NCBI RefSeq assembly: GCF_000003815.2
Contig: NC_049990.1
Span: 13,358,599 to 13,422,598, forward strand
DNA from: Branchiostoma floridae
Lineage: Eukaryota > Chordata > Leptocardii > Amphioxiformes > Branchiostomatidae
Direction: 5' to 3'
DNA length: 64,000 nucleotides
The position numbers and the translations under genes were made by a program. This document shows positions 1 through 14,300 of this stretch, piece after piece. Within the stretch, counting starts at the first letter, position 1, and every line of letters begins with the position of its first letter. The notes beneath the pieces are model-generated. The model searched no databases and had not been told where the DNA came from. It was given only the letters and a program-made list of their open reading frames with translations.

Positions 1-539
1 GGAATATCCCGTTGGAGCGTTATCGTTCAGTTGTTAATCGACGATATGTGATACCCTTCCACCGTCATGGTTTAACGGTGCTAACTGACGTCATCCGACG
101 ACTTCCGGATTAGTGCAGCGAATCATTTCATCTGAAGAAGGTCGGAGTGCTCGACCGAAAATTTATGGTGAGTCCCTTCTTTGTGTTGGAACAAAGTTTA
201 AACTTTTTCAATATGGAATTTACCAACACAGATGAGCTTTCATTCGGACTCTTAGTACTTATTGTAGTGTTGTTAAAAAAGAAAACTTAGTGTTTCTTGC
301 GTACAGACGTAAGATTGTGACTTGGAAAGTAAAAAAAAAGAAAAAATTGGCGTCGCCAGAAATGGGAATTTTGATGAGGTATTACATCCATCACCTATAA
401 TAGTTAACGAAAATGACTGATATTTTCGGAAAGAGAATAGACTGGCTAAAAACAATACCGCAAAGACTAGATTCCTAATGCTTCGTTCCTTAATGCTTCA
501 ATGGGAAAAATCAAGGGTTGCTGCTGTGCTTAGGTGATC
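1..539. other. Intergenic, no gene seen
   Basis: Only short reading frames without splice or family support. No repeat of this stretch was recognised elsewhere in the window. Confidence 0.4.
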
Positions 540-1614
540 ACTAAAGCCCCGGTCACAAAGCGCGTACGATTCCTTGCGATGGACTATTCCGCATATCGTA
601 CGATGAGCGCAGTACATCGCAAGAAAATCGTAAGCATCGCAAGCCATCGCAACGCATCGGATGGTGTTCAAAATTTTTCCAGCGTCGCACGATTTTTCAC
701 TTGTGTCTCTTCTGTATAGCCGTCTGACCGCTTTTGTGCTTCTTTAACCAACAAAATGTGGACATAGCTGTTTAATACCTTCCTATAATATCTTTAACTG
801 TAAATATAAATTTAAAAAGACCATGACAACAAGAGTATTACAAGCAAAAGTTCAAATCAAGCGTGAGTACTGGTATGGTTATCTCGGTCTGCTTGCCGGC
901 TCTACGTGTCAGGCTCTTTCGAAGATCGTCATGATCATGATATGCTATCAACAAAAAGATGCCATCATACAAAAATCAAATGATAAGAATTATATCATAT
1001 ATATTTCCGACTCATAGAGCCTGCCTTTATGTTCGAGTTGTCCCCATGGTTATTACGATTATGGTAAACTGACCCAAGACCGACGAGAGCTGAGATTTGA
1101 TCTAATTATAAACTCACGTGCATGAAGCGATCAAACAATTTGTCTGCATCACCTGTGCGTGGCGCGCTGTTCTCTGGTTGCGACTGTGGTAGTTGCGACT
1201 GATATATTTCCCCTTTTCGTCAATATCGACAATCAGGGAAAACTGAAACCATCACAACATGCTAAAAAATCATAAATCTATAACCTCATCAGTAGACAAA
1301 AATTGCCGTAATGAACTCTGCTATGGGGGCAAATAAAATCTTACGACGATAGCGAAATTTTGAACATGTTCAAAATCCATTTCAGTACTATTTTTCGCCA
1401 TACGACGCTCCCCGATTTACTATGATCCACTGCGATTGACGCAGGCACGCTCTTATGACCTCATCGTACGATCCACTACGCGCTTTGTGACCACGGCTTT
1501 ATATACTTAAACCATTGCTTCCGATTTTCTTCCGACTTACGTCGCACTGCGATTATCCTGCGCATCGGAAGGAATCGCAAGGAATCGTACGCGCTTTGTG
1601 ACCGGGGCTTTAGT
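540..1614. mobile_element. Foldback DNA element with about 40-bp inverted ends
   Basis: The left end ACTAAAGCCCCGGTCACAAA is mirrored at the right end (1575-1614), and the match continues through GCGCGTACGATTCC. A partial copy of the right end lies inside at 1466-1500. Subterminal DNA is rich in short ATCGCAA/CGTACGAT motifs. No transposase is visible, so it is probably a non-autonomous element. No convincing target duplication was found. Confidence 0.75.
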
Positions 1615-1654
1615 AAACACAGATTTGACTGGAAATTAAAAATAAATGAAACCT

Positions 1655-2043
1655 CGCATTTTTGACGACGCCTCAGGGGAGTCGTCAAGTGGTATATATT
1701 GCATTCAGTCTGCAAAAATTCTAGGAATTGCACAGGCATTTTTCCAAGACTGCTAGTACTCCACAGTATGCTGGGTATGCAAGTCAACCCCCCCCCCTAA
1801 AGCTGTTCCAGATGTATCTCTGGTATGCAATGGTGGAATGTAGGTCAGACCATTGTGCTGTACCGGGGATAATACATTTCTGCTGGCTGTAGGTTTATGT
1901 TAACGTTACAGGTGGGCTAGTATATTGTGCCAGGGATAGTGCGACAGGGAAGTTCCAGTCTATTTCTGATTTGAGCTGTATTGTTGTACCCTCAATCGTC
2001 GTCATGGCAATAATACATTTTTATTGCCAGTCTTGTTAAAACT
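1655..2043 (+). repeat. Dispersed repeat, internal part of the 51.1-52.0 kb element
   Basis: Closely matches the reverse complement of about 51,432-51,985, including the segments around TTTTGACGACGCCTCAGGGG and GGCAATAATACATTTTTATT. The inverted termini of the other copy are missing here, so this is a truncated copy. Confidence 0.75.
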
Positions 2044-4129
2044 AGTGTCTATGGTAAATAACGTACAACACTTCCTGTAGCTCCCAGATTTTTATTCCCA
2101 TCTCCACACCTACAGTTTGGATACAATATTTTACATCATATTGGTAAAACTCGTGACTTCATATTGTGTGCGGATCATTGCTATCTGTACATGGTTATGG
2201 CAGTTTATACATTGCAGAGTTATTGTTGTTGAATGCACAAGGGGTGATCAATATGTTCTGAGCCTCAACAAGAAACCAGGCGCACAACACAAATTTTGGA
2301 GCATGATTATATACTAGTATATAGTATATTTTATATGAATCCTTCAGCACTATACACCAAATTTCAAATACATGCAATAGCGATCATTACTTTCTAGTCA
2401 ATATTCTTTCAAAAACCAATAGGTAAGTGTCGAGAAAAACAAGGGTGAATCAGAGTTGCTTGGGTCGAGTTCTTCATGCCATGAAATCTTCAAGGACATT
2501 GTCAAAATGTTAAGTCAGGATTCCATTTTATGCAAAGTAGGTATCTGATCTTCAGCAGAGCAAGTTGTTCTGCATACACTCACCTACATCAATGGGTGTT
2601 GCTTGGAAAGTGATAATCATAAATCGTTGAAGAGGTTCATCAGTCACGTATGTTTAAGTTAATATCAATTTTCTTCGAACAATGACTGTTTATTAAAGGT
2701 AGAGAACGTACCTCCAAATTTTCGATGTCTGTCAGTACATCTTGGACGATATTAAGATAATCATAAAGATTTGAATATTGTTTGACATTCATTAAAGGCT
2801 TAATAGTTTTGAGTTGTGAACCTAGTTCCCAGTGAGGTGCATAACTCACTCATCACCCCTCGTATAACTTATATGTACATGTAGCTATAACAGTAGTCAT
2901 ACAGAACAGGCAAATACACCAATTTGAAAATACAAACTACATGTAAAACTTCCATCACGGTATAATTCATGGATACAGTTCTGACATATTGCTAACTTTG
3001 TTTGCCAAAGATTATTGCATAACATGATGGAAACCAGTTCTTTTCTCCAACACAAAAATTAAGACTTCTCTACATAATACGATGCTCACCTGAGACTTTG
3101 CAAGAACATTACCCTTGAGAACTTATTCAGCTGAACATACCAAAGCAGCTACATACAATTGTTGCTTCATCAACTGTGCGGTCTCTCCTGATTAGGTCCT
3201 CATTTGCATTAATCATATTAATGATAAGCCATTATATAGCATGTTCAAAACTCAAGCTATCAAAATGCTACAATACAGTAGAAAGCTGCCATGAAAACTG
3301 ACCACAACCTATCAAGATATGCTGTCCACTTACCGTAGTAAACATACAAACACACAGACAAATGGGACCTAGAATAACCTTGGCTGAGGCATGTCATAAT
3401 GCCACGGTTGTACATGCACTACAAGTACAACCCTCACAAATGGGCAGTCTATACCAGCTCCCATGTCTAGGTCTGTGTGTCCAAGTATCAGGTCTGTGTG
3501 TCCATGTGTGTATGTTTCATTGTCAACAGCATAGCTTAAGATGTTGTGGATGGATCGTAACAATATTAAGTTTTGGTATATTGATAGATGTTGGAAAATC
3601 AAAGGAATGATGTAACATCATAGGCTCCAAAGCCACTTTCTGAGGTACTGATGCAGGACTTCTGATATTTGTGTTCTGGATCATTGTTTTCTAATAGTAA
3701 TACGCTTTGGACTTGTAAAGAGGCAAAGTAGGGTTTGGCCCCCTGGCAACATTTTTGGAACTGCAGCTGCCATTTTTGTTCGAGACTTTTAAGAAGATGA
3801 GTTTGATGGATAATGTCATGACTCTTGGTAAATAGAGAGCTCAAGTGACATAGACATCAGAGCTTATCATGCAAATAGGAGCTACTTTGCATAATTGATG
3901 AGGAAAAACCTGCTGCATTGAATTTCCATTAAATCATTTGTAACATGTGACTGAAACTCATTTATGTAAATTTATAGAAAGTACTTTGGCAGGAAATAAC
4001 AAGAGTTCAGAGACATCATATCTCTGTAGGACATATCTAGAGTCTATTTGTTTAATATTGTCATTAATTATGCAAAGAAGTTAGTAATAAGCATAATCTA
4101 TTGAAATTGATGAGCCCCACTACCTAAAT
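2044..4129. other. Intergenic stretch, no gene seen
   Basis: AT-rich sequence downstream of the USP gene. No exon with splice signals was found on either strand. It contains one arm of a dispersed repeat (2626-2770). Confidence 0.4.
2626..2770. repeat. Single arm of a dispersed foldback repeat
   Basis: Begins GTTGAAGAGGTTCATCAGTC and runs into ACCTCCAAATTTT. The same sequence forms the left arm of the foldback at 32,172-32,530. The short minus-strand reading frame across it is therefore repeat sequence, not an exon. Confidence 0.6.
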
Positions 4130-4679
4130 TAGGCCACAGCAAGTAAATTTTATGGATGACATCAGCGCGCGCATTAATTTTTGCCTGATTTCAGAAGAAA
4201 AAAAACAAGATTTTTTTTCTTCTGCAGGGATGGTCAACATGACGATAAAGTACCAAAATGAGCAAATATGTTGTATTGTAGCCTAATAATTGTACTTTCA
4301 GAAGTCACACTTGCGAGGTACCCAGGGCTGTAGTTGTAGAAATGAAACTTATTGGATAGTTGTAAAAGTGACACCAATATGGAAGCTATGAGCCTCAGTG
4401 TGGTTACCAACTTTGATGGTGATGCCAGTCTACCACACTAGTGTCACTTTTACCACACCAGAACATGTCTTGAATACAGGAATGAATGCCTTGTTGGCTC
4501 TGATACCATGTTTTGTCCCTTTAATTCTTGTTACAACATTCATCACAACTGTATGGTACCTATTTTTGAATATGTAGCCATCTTGTTTTTTCACCCATCT
4601 TGTTTTTTTCCCGCCCTATCGCACTATTTTTGCAGTCTGCAGAGGATGTCATCCATAAAATTTACTTGCTGTGGCCTTA
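4130..4679. mobile_element. Foldback element, TIR with TTTTATGGATGACATC
   Basis: Arms of about 35 bp: TAGGCCACAGCAAGTAAATT continuing into TTATGGATGACATC at the left, with its reverse complement at 4645-4679. The same TATGGATGACATC end occurs at 10,011-10,271 and as a half site near 36,587, which defines a small family. No coding capacity. Confidence 0.75.
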
Positions 4680-5045
4680 CATTGTATAAGAATAAGTCGT
4701 ATCCTTTGGCATTCCATGTTCATATTAGTTATGCAAATGACTGATCTCACCTGACAAGGATCAACAGACAAGAAACAGGACTTCATACAAATCAAATGTT
4801 CACCTGTAATCTGTACGTACCACAGGTAGGAACTTTATCAGCTATGCCTACGGTTCATCAAAATTCATAACATTAACAATCCATTAAAGGGATATTGAGT
4901 TATGCCTGCGGGCACACAAATAAACACAGGCTAGCCTAATAACAGTGCCTCCTTTACAGACTGAGGTAATAAGTAGAGTTAAAGGGCCACTTGTCATTAT
5001 AATGCCTGTTTTGAGTGTAAGAAAAATTGGTTATGATGAATAACA

Positions 5046-5332
5046 TTACAGATCAAATTTCAGCATCTCTTCTTGTTGGTCAGGGAAAGGACTTTCTGTG
5101 GCCTGGTTGTTATACAGACCTTCCCTGTCTGCCATATTGACTGCACCAAAGAACGGAGACCCGTCATCCTGGGGGTCCCCCTGTGTGGAGCTGTAGTCCC
5201 TGAGCATGTCGTTGATGTCTTCCATAATGTTGGGGCTGCCCAGGTTGGTAAGACAGGGGCTCTGAGGAGGGGAGGGTGTTGGGAAGTGGTCCACTGGTAG
5301 AGGAGATGGGGGTCTAAAGCTCACGGACGTTC
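5046..5332 (-). CDS. USP exon 17, C-terminal tail and stop
   Basis: Acceptor TTTTCAG before GAACGTCC, entry phase 1, stop TAA at 5046-5048. The tail is Pro/Ser-rich (SFRPPSPLPVDHFPTPSPPQ) and ends in an acidic segment with EEMLKFDL. Confidence 0.85.
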
Positions 5333-8300
5333 CTGAAAAGAAGAGAAAGTTTGCTTTAGATATGGCATTTCTGAATAATGCAGATACAGTCAAACCTGTC
5401 CGAGCGACCACCTCTTCTCAGCGACCACCTGGCCATTTCGACCGCTTTTTCTCGGTCCCGATTTTTTTCCCCATTGACGTAAGCATTAAGCGACCTTTTC
5501 TCAACGACCACCTGGCCAACGCGACCGCGACCGGCCCAAATTGGGACCCATAACGACCGCATCATTTTCAAAATTGAGGTTTTCGTCGATTTTTTATGAT
5601 TACTAGCGCGATTCTGTGCCGAAATAGGCCAGTTTGCGTCGGATTTTGACTGCCATTACAATGTTATGTTTAGAATAAGGATGGCGGTGGTCAATGGGTG
5701 GGTCAATCGGGCAGTCTACTGTAATATGGGAGGAAATTTCGTTGTAAGAAAATCCGACTTTAGTTGTTACAGAAGTTTTTTTGTTTTTTTTAAATCTATA
5801 TCATTATGAAGTGAACGACTGCTGAAACGTTTATAGCCTCATACTTTTTAAAGAAAGATCTGTGTTATGCTTTTGTCCAACTGTACTGTACATAAACCCG
5901 CGTGGGTTAAAGTACGCTATCGGGACATACCGGGCATCGAATTCGAAAGGTGCACCGTAGTTATTTCAGATATGGCGATCAAGAACACAGCGACGCATGA
6001 AGGCTTGTATAGTAACTGACAGCATCAAAGTTCCCTTACTGTCTAAAACGTTAGTGTACAAATATTGAGCTTTAAAACACTGTATCGCATAAAAGCTCGA
6101 TAAAAGCTTGGGGTTAAATTTACAATTTACAGTTGGCATCGGGCATGTTTTAAGTCGATACTCTTCTCAGCGACCACCTGCCCAAATCGACCGTTTTTCC
6201 CGGTCCCCCGGTTGGTCGTCTTGGGCAGGTTTGACTGTACAGTTATGTGAACATAGGACACCTACATGTATCACATTAAAGGCCACACTAAGGCTTCTAC
6301 AGCCACTTGTGAAAGACAGAGTAAACCATACAGCCAGGCAAAGTGACAAACATGAAAACAAACAGATAAAGATGGTGCAAATAAAGGCTACCATTTATTT
6401 ACACTGTAAGGGCAATACATAATCATCATTATTTGTCATCCTCTACGAGGTGCAGCAAGTAAAGTTTGACTTCCAGTACAGTCTGTCATACATCGCTTCA
6501 AGGAGTTCCAGACCATCCAGTTCAGTTTCTAATTTAATAAGACAACCAACGACCGAACTAGGGCAACCAACACATTTCTTAGAGAAAACAGGTGTCCACT
6601 ACTTCTGAACAAGAGTTTTCCAGCTGGCTCTCTACTACGAGCCACATGACCGGCAAGGAGTAGTAATTACATTATCATATCAAGCTCAAGGGTAAAATAA
6701 TACAATGCAATCAATAAATAATTAATATCAAGAATATATGTCTTTAATTTTTTTAAGTTCTGAACTTTTCTAAGTGTATAAGACATATGTCAAAACATGA
6801 GAACTTCTATCTGTACTTTGGGCTGTTGTGCGGCTAGAACCCAGCACCTAGGTTCTGTAGGTGAGATTTTCCTTCCAAGACATGATATTTGGGTTTAAAC
6901 CTTACCCTTTCTCTGATAGAAGAGTACGTAAACATTTTTGGCATCTTCTTCTGAAGGCTGTAGCTGAGACACAGTCTCATCGTTGTAGTATCTCCAACTG
7001 GAGCTGAGCGGGTGCTTAGTGAAGCAGGTGTAGTGCCCAGCATTCACTCCTGCACAAACAAGGTACACATCATCACAGACTAATTTGGTAAGTCATTTTT
7101 TAGCTAACGTAGTGATTAGTGGCCTTGCTATCTCACTCACCTGATATGCAAGATCCCAGAAAGGGTTGCAATACTATTAAAGGATAGACTATGAAGTGCC
7201 ATCATGGCCAACTGTTGTTGCAGAAATCTGTGCTTGCAGAAATCTGTGCATACAATGTAGCTCCTGTCTTCTTTGTAAAGTCCAGTAAGCTGGTCATCAG
7301 TGAAACATTTACTTCTTTTACAGGTGTGCGTACAAAAAGTCTGTGATTTCCTTCAAAACCGTGAACATAAAAGTACATCGAAAAATAAGGAATTACAGTA
7401 TACGCTGTGTATATATCATGGTGAGATTATTGAAGACTGTGAGATCCTTAGAAGACCATGGAGGTGATCACTGAAAAAACACTGAGAGGTCTGTCAAAGT
7501 TATGGATGAACTGGTGGTATTCTCACTTAACTGGACAAATTAAAGTGGCCATAGTATATGATATACAGAAAATTTTGGATCATCAGCATAAATCAGGCAT
7601 GGTGACATGTACAGAAAGTAATTATAGTAAAATCTATACCTCCAAAATGAAGGATGCAGCTCTGTAAGTCATATGTGGGAGGACAGCTGGTACAGGAGTC
7701 ATCTTGTAAGGCTGAAACATCCAGAGTTTCCAGTGGGTAGTGTACCTGCAGCACACACAAACACAGGTCTGAAATATATGCCAGTAAGGCAACTATACTT
7801 TGTATGGTGCAACTTAGTTTCACACTTATAGGTAGTGCAGTGCAGTAAACTGCCTAAAGCCATACATGTGCACCAAGGTCAAAAATAAGTATTGCAACAT
7901 CAGATCAGGCCTAACATCTGGAGTATTGACTTTCAAATAGAAGATCTTTTCAATTATCATCGTGATTTTCAAAGATTTATCCACATTCACTGGTTCACAG
8001 CCATTTGGCTAATGGGCTTTTTGGTTGAATTGGTGTTTTTGATCTGTTTCGCTTACTCTAAACATTGGTTTTGTGGTACATTTGGACAGGTCTTTTAAAA
8101 TATCTGCACAATCTTACACATGTAAATAACTTGCATAGTTTCAGTTCATGTCAATAATCATAGCAAATACAATGCATGACAACACTCATCCCCCCAGCCC
8201 CAAAAATTCTTCCCCCAAATTTTCTTACCATGAACGATCTTTAAACATTAGACTGAAAGCCTTTAGTATTGGAATTTACTTGCTGAGCTCAAGATTAGGG

Positions 8301-11300
8301 CCTTGCACTTTATGGCAACCTGAAATGTAAATGGGCAACCTAGAAATTGGCTGAGGTTGCCCACTGGATGGTGTTAATAGTGCCTGTAGTGGTATTCCAG
8401 CAAATTCCTAATTATAACGCAATTAACTTAACATACAGTCAATGTAGTTAGTCGATCTAGTTATATCTCCTCTGACATTGGATATCTCAAGACAAAAAGG
8501 CATAACTGAAAGATGCTAAATAACTTACTTTACTGTCAATCTTGATCCCAGTGAGTTGATGAAACACAAATCTCTTCAGGTACACCACAAGGGTTTCTGG
8601 GAAGCGGCACACCTTCAGTGTTTTCCTTGCAGACTGGTTCTGCCGACACTGCGAGCAGTACCAGGGGTTGTGTTCATCCAGCTCCTCACTACAAACACAA
8701 CGGGGAAAATTCAACATTGTCATATTGTCACTCATCAAGTACTAGATCATACAAAGTCATGTGTATACCTGTGTATACATGTGTAACAAGTAGCTTACAC
8801 ATACAGGGCTCGGAATACTTTTTTCTGCATATCTGCACTGGTGCAGGTAACACTGGAAATTGCCTGCACCAGACAAATTTTACCTGCACCACTCTGAACT
8901 TATGAAGTATGGATCCTACTAAAATTGTTCAGGAACCATATTTTTTCTTCTATACTTTGTAGGTGGTAACAGTCAATGCAGGTAACAGTCAATGCAGGTA
9001 ACAATCAACATACACCTACATCATATGACATTTATGTATAAAATCTAGTACATGGACCAGTGTAGGTAGACACCAGAAATACCTGCACAGCTCTAATTTT
9101 ACCTGCACTAACCTGCATAATTTTATGGGTGGTATTTTGCGCCCAGGTGCTATAAACATACATGTACACAATGTCATGCAGAATAGATATCAGTATAAAT
9201 CATAGCTGTGTTGTCATACAAAGCAACAGTATTTTTTATCATAAAGTCCAGTTTAATGACTAATTAAAGGCTCAATGTTTTGCAGTTCTCTTGCAGACCT
9301 TTCAGTAAAGGCCTTGAAACTTTCTTCCAAGGTGAGCACATGTGGGGTGCTGCTGAAGTCCTTCATGGAGCAGTGGTCCTGGACACTGTCCTGGTCCTGG
9401 TCACACCGCCCGGTCAGCCTGACGGTCAGGTGGTCACCAGGCTTCAGACTGGTGGGACCTTCCCTGGGGACCTCACACCCACTACAGTGGACAGTGAACA
9501 TACAGCGAGAGCAGTGGACTCCCTGAGGGGGGGGGGGGCAATAGTAGAGAAAACCAAGAGTTTAGTGATTGAAATAATTATACAGGGCCAGAGTATTTTG
9601 TGAATAGTACCTACCCTTCAACTTCAAGTGCACAAAACAAGTTTGGGTGAAGTGTACACATAGATGAAATAGAGCTACTGTAGAGCATACAGTAACAGTT
9701 ATGACTCAGCAAAACATGCAATGAGCCCAGATTCTATAGCAGCTACATGTACAGTATCTTCAATATTTGTTGTACAAGAAAAATGTGAAGAATATGTTAC
9801 ATGTAATACTAAACAAAAATTAGGTGCACAGCTCCAATTTAGTTTTACAAAAGTGCACAATTTACACACCTAATATTTCCAGATCTAATTACAGTTGCAA
9901 CAGATAACTACAAAATTTAACAGATGTAATTCTAATGAGAAATAATGCTTTTGCAGGTCTACTAAAGAAATAATTTTAAAATTCATAGGAAGGCTATAAT
10001 GTTTATTACATTATATGGATGACATCCTCTGGGAACTACAAAACTGAAAAAAGTGGTCAGGAAGGTTGAACAAAAACTACAGTACGTTAAATTTTGTTCT
10101 TTCATATCTGCTTCAACTTCACATATTGTAATTGGAACGGACTTTGAGATTCTACGACTATCACTTTCATATACGCTTTCCAATATTTTTCTTGCAATTG
10201 TTTGTACCATTTATGACGTCAAAAACTTTATTTTTGGAAATGGATAAAAACTTCAGACGTCATCCATAAAATGAAATGAACATGGTATAAAATTGGAGAC
10301 CCAACCTGTCCATTGGTGAGATGTAGAGAATAGGAGGTGCCCAGGGGCAGAAACTGTTGTACTGAGCTGTACATGTCAGGTCCAGTCACCTCACTGGGTG
10401 CATACAGCACTCGGGGATACCCAAACAACCTCATCTGTGTGATGGGAGTCAAAACACACAGCTTTTATTCTAAGGTCTGTTTATACATTTAGGGCTTTCA
10501 ACAATTGATGCAAGTGGTAACATTAAAAATTTGTATTACTCTTTAATACAGATAAATGCCATATCTGTGACTGTGACTGTACAATGCAAATCTGATGGTT
10601 ACTTAATAAAAATAAGATAATATGGCCTCCTGCACATCAGTTTTAATTCCTAAGTTGTGTTTGTTGGATGACCAAGACTGGGATTATAAAAAAAATAGGT
10701 AGAATAAGTCACAGATGATGCTGATGATGAAAACACACAGACCTGTTCTTGTCCAGTCTCCATGTAGTCATAGCGGAACATGACCGGAATCTGAACAATC
10801 CTGCAGAACAGAGACTATTTAGAAAGTGGTGGGTGATCCTGTGTGCCTTTCTTGGCCTGATCAGGGCTCTGGCCAGCTCCAATTTTTTATCCATCAGCCA
10901 ATTCTCATTGTCACGAAAATTAATTGATTTCGCTATGACACTACAAAGTAAAATGTTTATGAGAGAAAATAAGACGCCATGCTGACATTTTGCAAAACAA
11001 TATTTGACATTGTCAAGATTCCAATCAAAGTTCGTAGAATGCACTATTCTGACTAGGAGTTAAAGGGACTGAACTGAGACCTTAATGAGACTATCGTATG
11101 CAAAAGGGCACTGAAACATATCATCAACAATGAAAAGAATAGCAAAACAAACAGTGTATGGCTTTCCGACCGTGGACGGCGTCCCCAAGCCGCCTGTAGC
11201 TTCCACCAAGGATTTTTGTCCATCAAGCCAAGGTTGACGGATTGGTTATAAAAGTTTTTCCATCACACGCAGCAAATTTCCGCAAATTGACTGCTGGCTA

Positions 11301-14300
11301 GAGCCCTGGGCCTGATAGATCATACCAAAATATGCACTCACCAAATGGGTGTAAGTCCATATGATCCTATGTATGTGGCATTCGTCAAAACTACATGTAA
11401 CTAGTACATGCATTAAGACAATGTCATTGACTGATTTTTTTTCTTAAATGGAGAGAAAAGTCTAGTCAGCACATACAAATGTATTTGCAACCTACAAAAA
11501 GTTCATTTGGCTGAAATATCATTAACAGGACAATATGAAGAGGGAAGAAATGTACCCCAATATCCAAATGAACAAGTTTTTCAATATACATGAACAAAAT
11601 GAGGATTAATAGTAATCAAAATGTTGTAACCAAGCTGCACAGAGCATTCTAGTTCTCTGTTTGCACTAAGAATCATGCTACCATAAAAACATCTGGCTAG
11701 AATAGAAACCTGAGGTCAGCTTTGGCCCCTTCACAGCTGACCAGTCGGCGAAACCCAAGGGATGGGTCAACAAGTATACAGCACACCTGTGGATACAAAC
11801 AGGTACATATGCACATACAGCACACCTGTAGATACACACAAGTACGTAATTACTGACAGACACTGTCACGTTCTTCCAAACTTAGCATGTCTTTGACTAG
11901 TCTAAAATCTATTTTTCAGAGATACCATTTTTAATTTTTAATCTCATAAATTTAATCCACAAAAATTGTACATGAACCATCAAACCTGCCCTACCCAACA
12001 ACCCTGGTGTCCTAACAGTATTAGAAACCGTTATAAATCAATATTCTAGATTTTGTTGTTACAGTTACAGTGTAGCTTAATGAAGAGAACAGTTACACAG
12101 CAGCAATGTTTCCATCCATAATAGACTGCATCCGAGCCAAAAAGACTCTATAGGCAGCATTTTGCCATTAAAATCCAAGGCAAATTGACCGATCATGAAA
12201 TTACTCACTAATGATCACAAAAAAAGCTGGCACCCTTTTTTAAAAAGAGTTGGTTGTCATGGGTATGGTTCTTGCACTTCCTGATTTGGTCACTTAAGCA
12301 GGTTTGACTGAAATGATTCTCGTAATGCTTTACTATTAAATCACTATGTTGGATGAGCATAGGAAAGCACATACCGGGCACTGAAATCCACTGTTCAGGT
12401 AATGCTTGGATGTTAGCTGGAAGGAAAGAAAATCATTTTAACAAAGAAAACATTCTGGAGGAAACAAAATCATGACAGGACATAAGTATCACAATTATGT
12501 CATGTCAATACTAATTAGCAGGATCTCACACTTTTGTAAATGATGTTAACATTCAGAAAATTACTCATACAGTACCAGTTGCCAAGGGAAAGTGAAATGA
12601 AGATTGGTCAAATGTTTTTTTTGAGTATGGTTCTCCTGTCAATTCGACAGATGAGCAGGCAGACAGGCATTAACCTGTTTTGCCTGACCTGCACATGACT
12701 TTTAATGTGAAGGAGGGGTGTGCAATTCCTTCTCCACCCTCTCGTCTACTGGAGCACTAAGTCTCACAGGGACAGAACTGTATGACACGTGTGAGACGGC
12801 TTCAGTAGATGCAGCTTTGTTATTCGGAGTATCCGTCTCCTGGGAGGACTTCCGACCAAGGATGTAAGGGGTTCCTCCTACCCCCGATCGCACGACTTGT
12901 GTGTCATGGCGGGTGCATCATGCCCGAACATGCCCCTAAGCCAGGTCAAATGTACATCCTCCTGTACTCGCCTGATGGGCCTAGTGAGAGTTTTTATGAG
13001 TGATCATGAGTGTTTCATCATGGGAAGATGTGGGCAGATATTGGTTCAGTAGCCTGGCTAAATCCTCCTCCAAGCTACTGCACATCTACACAACGAAAAA
13101 ATTAAGCAAGAAGGAAGAGTCCTTGGTCTTGCAGCTTTTTAAGAGACAAAATTGAATAAAGAAGTAGGATTCCATGAACACATACTGTACCTCAAATGAT
13201 TTGGGCTCATTGCAATGGGATTTATATTTTTTTCAATACAACCCATCTTTTTGTACCCTTGTTATTGAACAGAAGAGACAACTTTCTTAGTCGCAGACTG
13301 TACCTAAGCTGAATTAGCAAACTATGGAGCTCAAACAGACTGGAATATACACAACAATGTGAATGAGCCTTTAGTGATCCAGTCATCAACTCCAGCTGAA
13401 CACCCATAACAGGGCTTGAAAACCACCTGCATATGCAGGTTAGTGCAGGTAAAATTGGAGCTGTGCTGGTATTTCTGATGTCTACCTGCACCTAACCTGC
13501 ACTGGTCCATGTACTGGGTTTATACATTTCACATACTATGATGAAGTATAAAAGAAAAAAAGCAATTTTTCCTGAACAATTTTAGTATGATCCATACTTC
13601 TCAAAGTCAGAGTGGTGCAGGTAGAATTTGTCTAAATGCAGTGCAGGTAATTTTCAATGTTACATGCACCAGTGCAGGTACGCAGGTATAATAACAGATG
13701 AGTGGTACCTCCATGCAGGTGTCACACAGGCAGCAGCCGCAGCCGGGGTCGTGAGTTAACAGCTGGTTGTCCGCCATCTCCTCCAGACAAACAGCACAGC
13801 TGCGCCAGGTGCTGACCAGCTTCAGACTGCCCCAGGCCTGGTCCTGGCTGTCCGCCATACTGTGGTCCTGTGAACCACCTGTGTACCCGGCACCCAGGGT
13901 ACATGTACTGCTGGTGTTGGTGGCCTGGTGGTCAGCAGGTCGGACCTGGGTCACCTCAAACCCACAGATCTCCCTGTTGGTTGCGTTGACATATCTCAGC
14001 AATGTACCGTCATCCTGATGGTAGGCAAACAACTGTTACACATAGCATGAAATTTCATCTGTGTTGGTAGAAAACATTATAGAAATTACTAAACTTTGAA
14101 GGAGGCAGTGTACATTAGAGCCCACAGGCCCACACTCAACAGAGACGGGGGGCGACATAGACTTTCTGATACTTATGACCCCCTCCTGCAAAAGTGGTGT
14201 GTTCCTGACATCACTGCTGGAGATAGAGAGGGCCGTTCTGTGTACAAGGTCGACAGAGTTTGACCGAAAATTTAGGGTAACTCCACCACACAGATTCATT

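Noticed and set aside
12705-12893. Minus-strand frame with KSSQETDTPNNKAASTEAVS as an extra USP exon
   Set aside because: Composition is coding-like, but there is no pyrimidine tract and acceptor in register and no usable donor. Exons 8 and 9 already join in phase 0 and complete the RING spacing.
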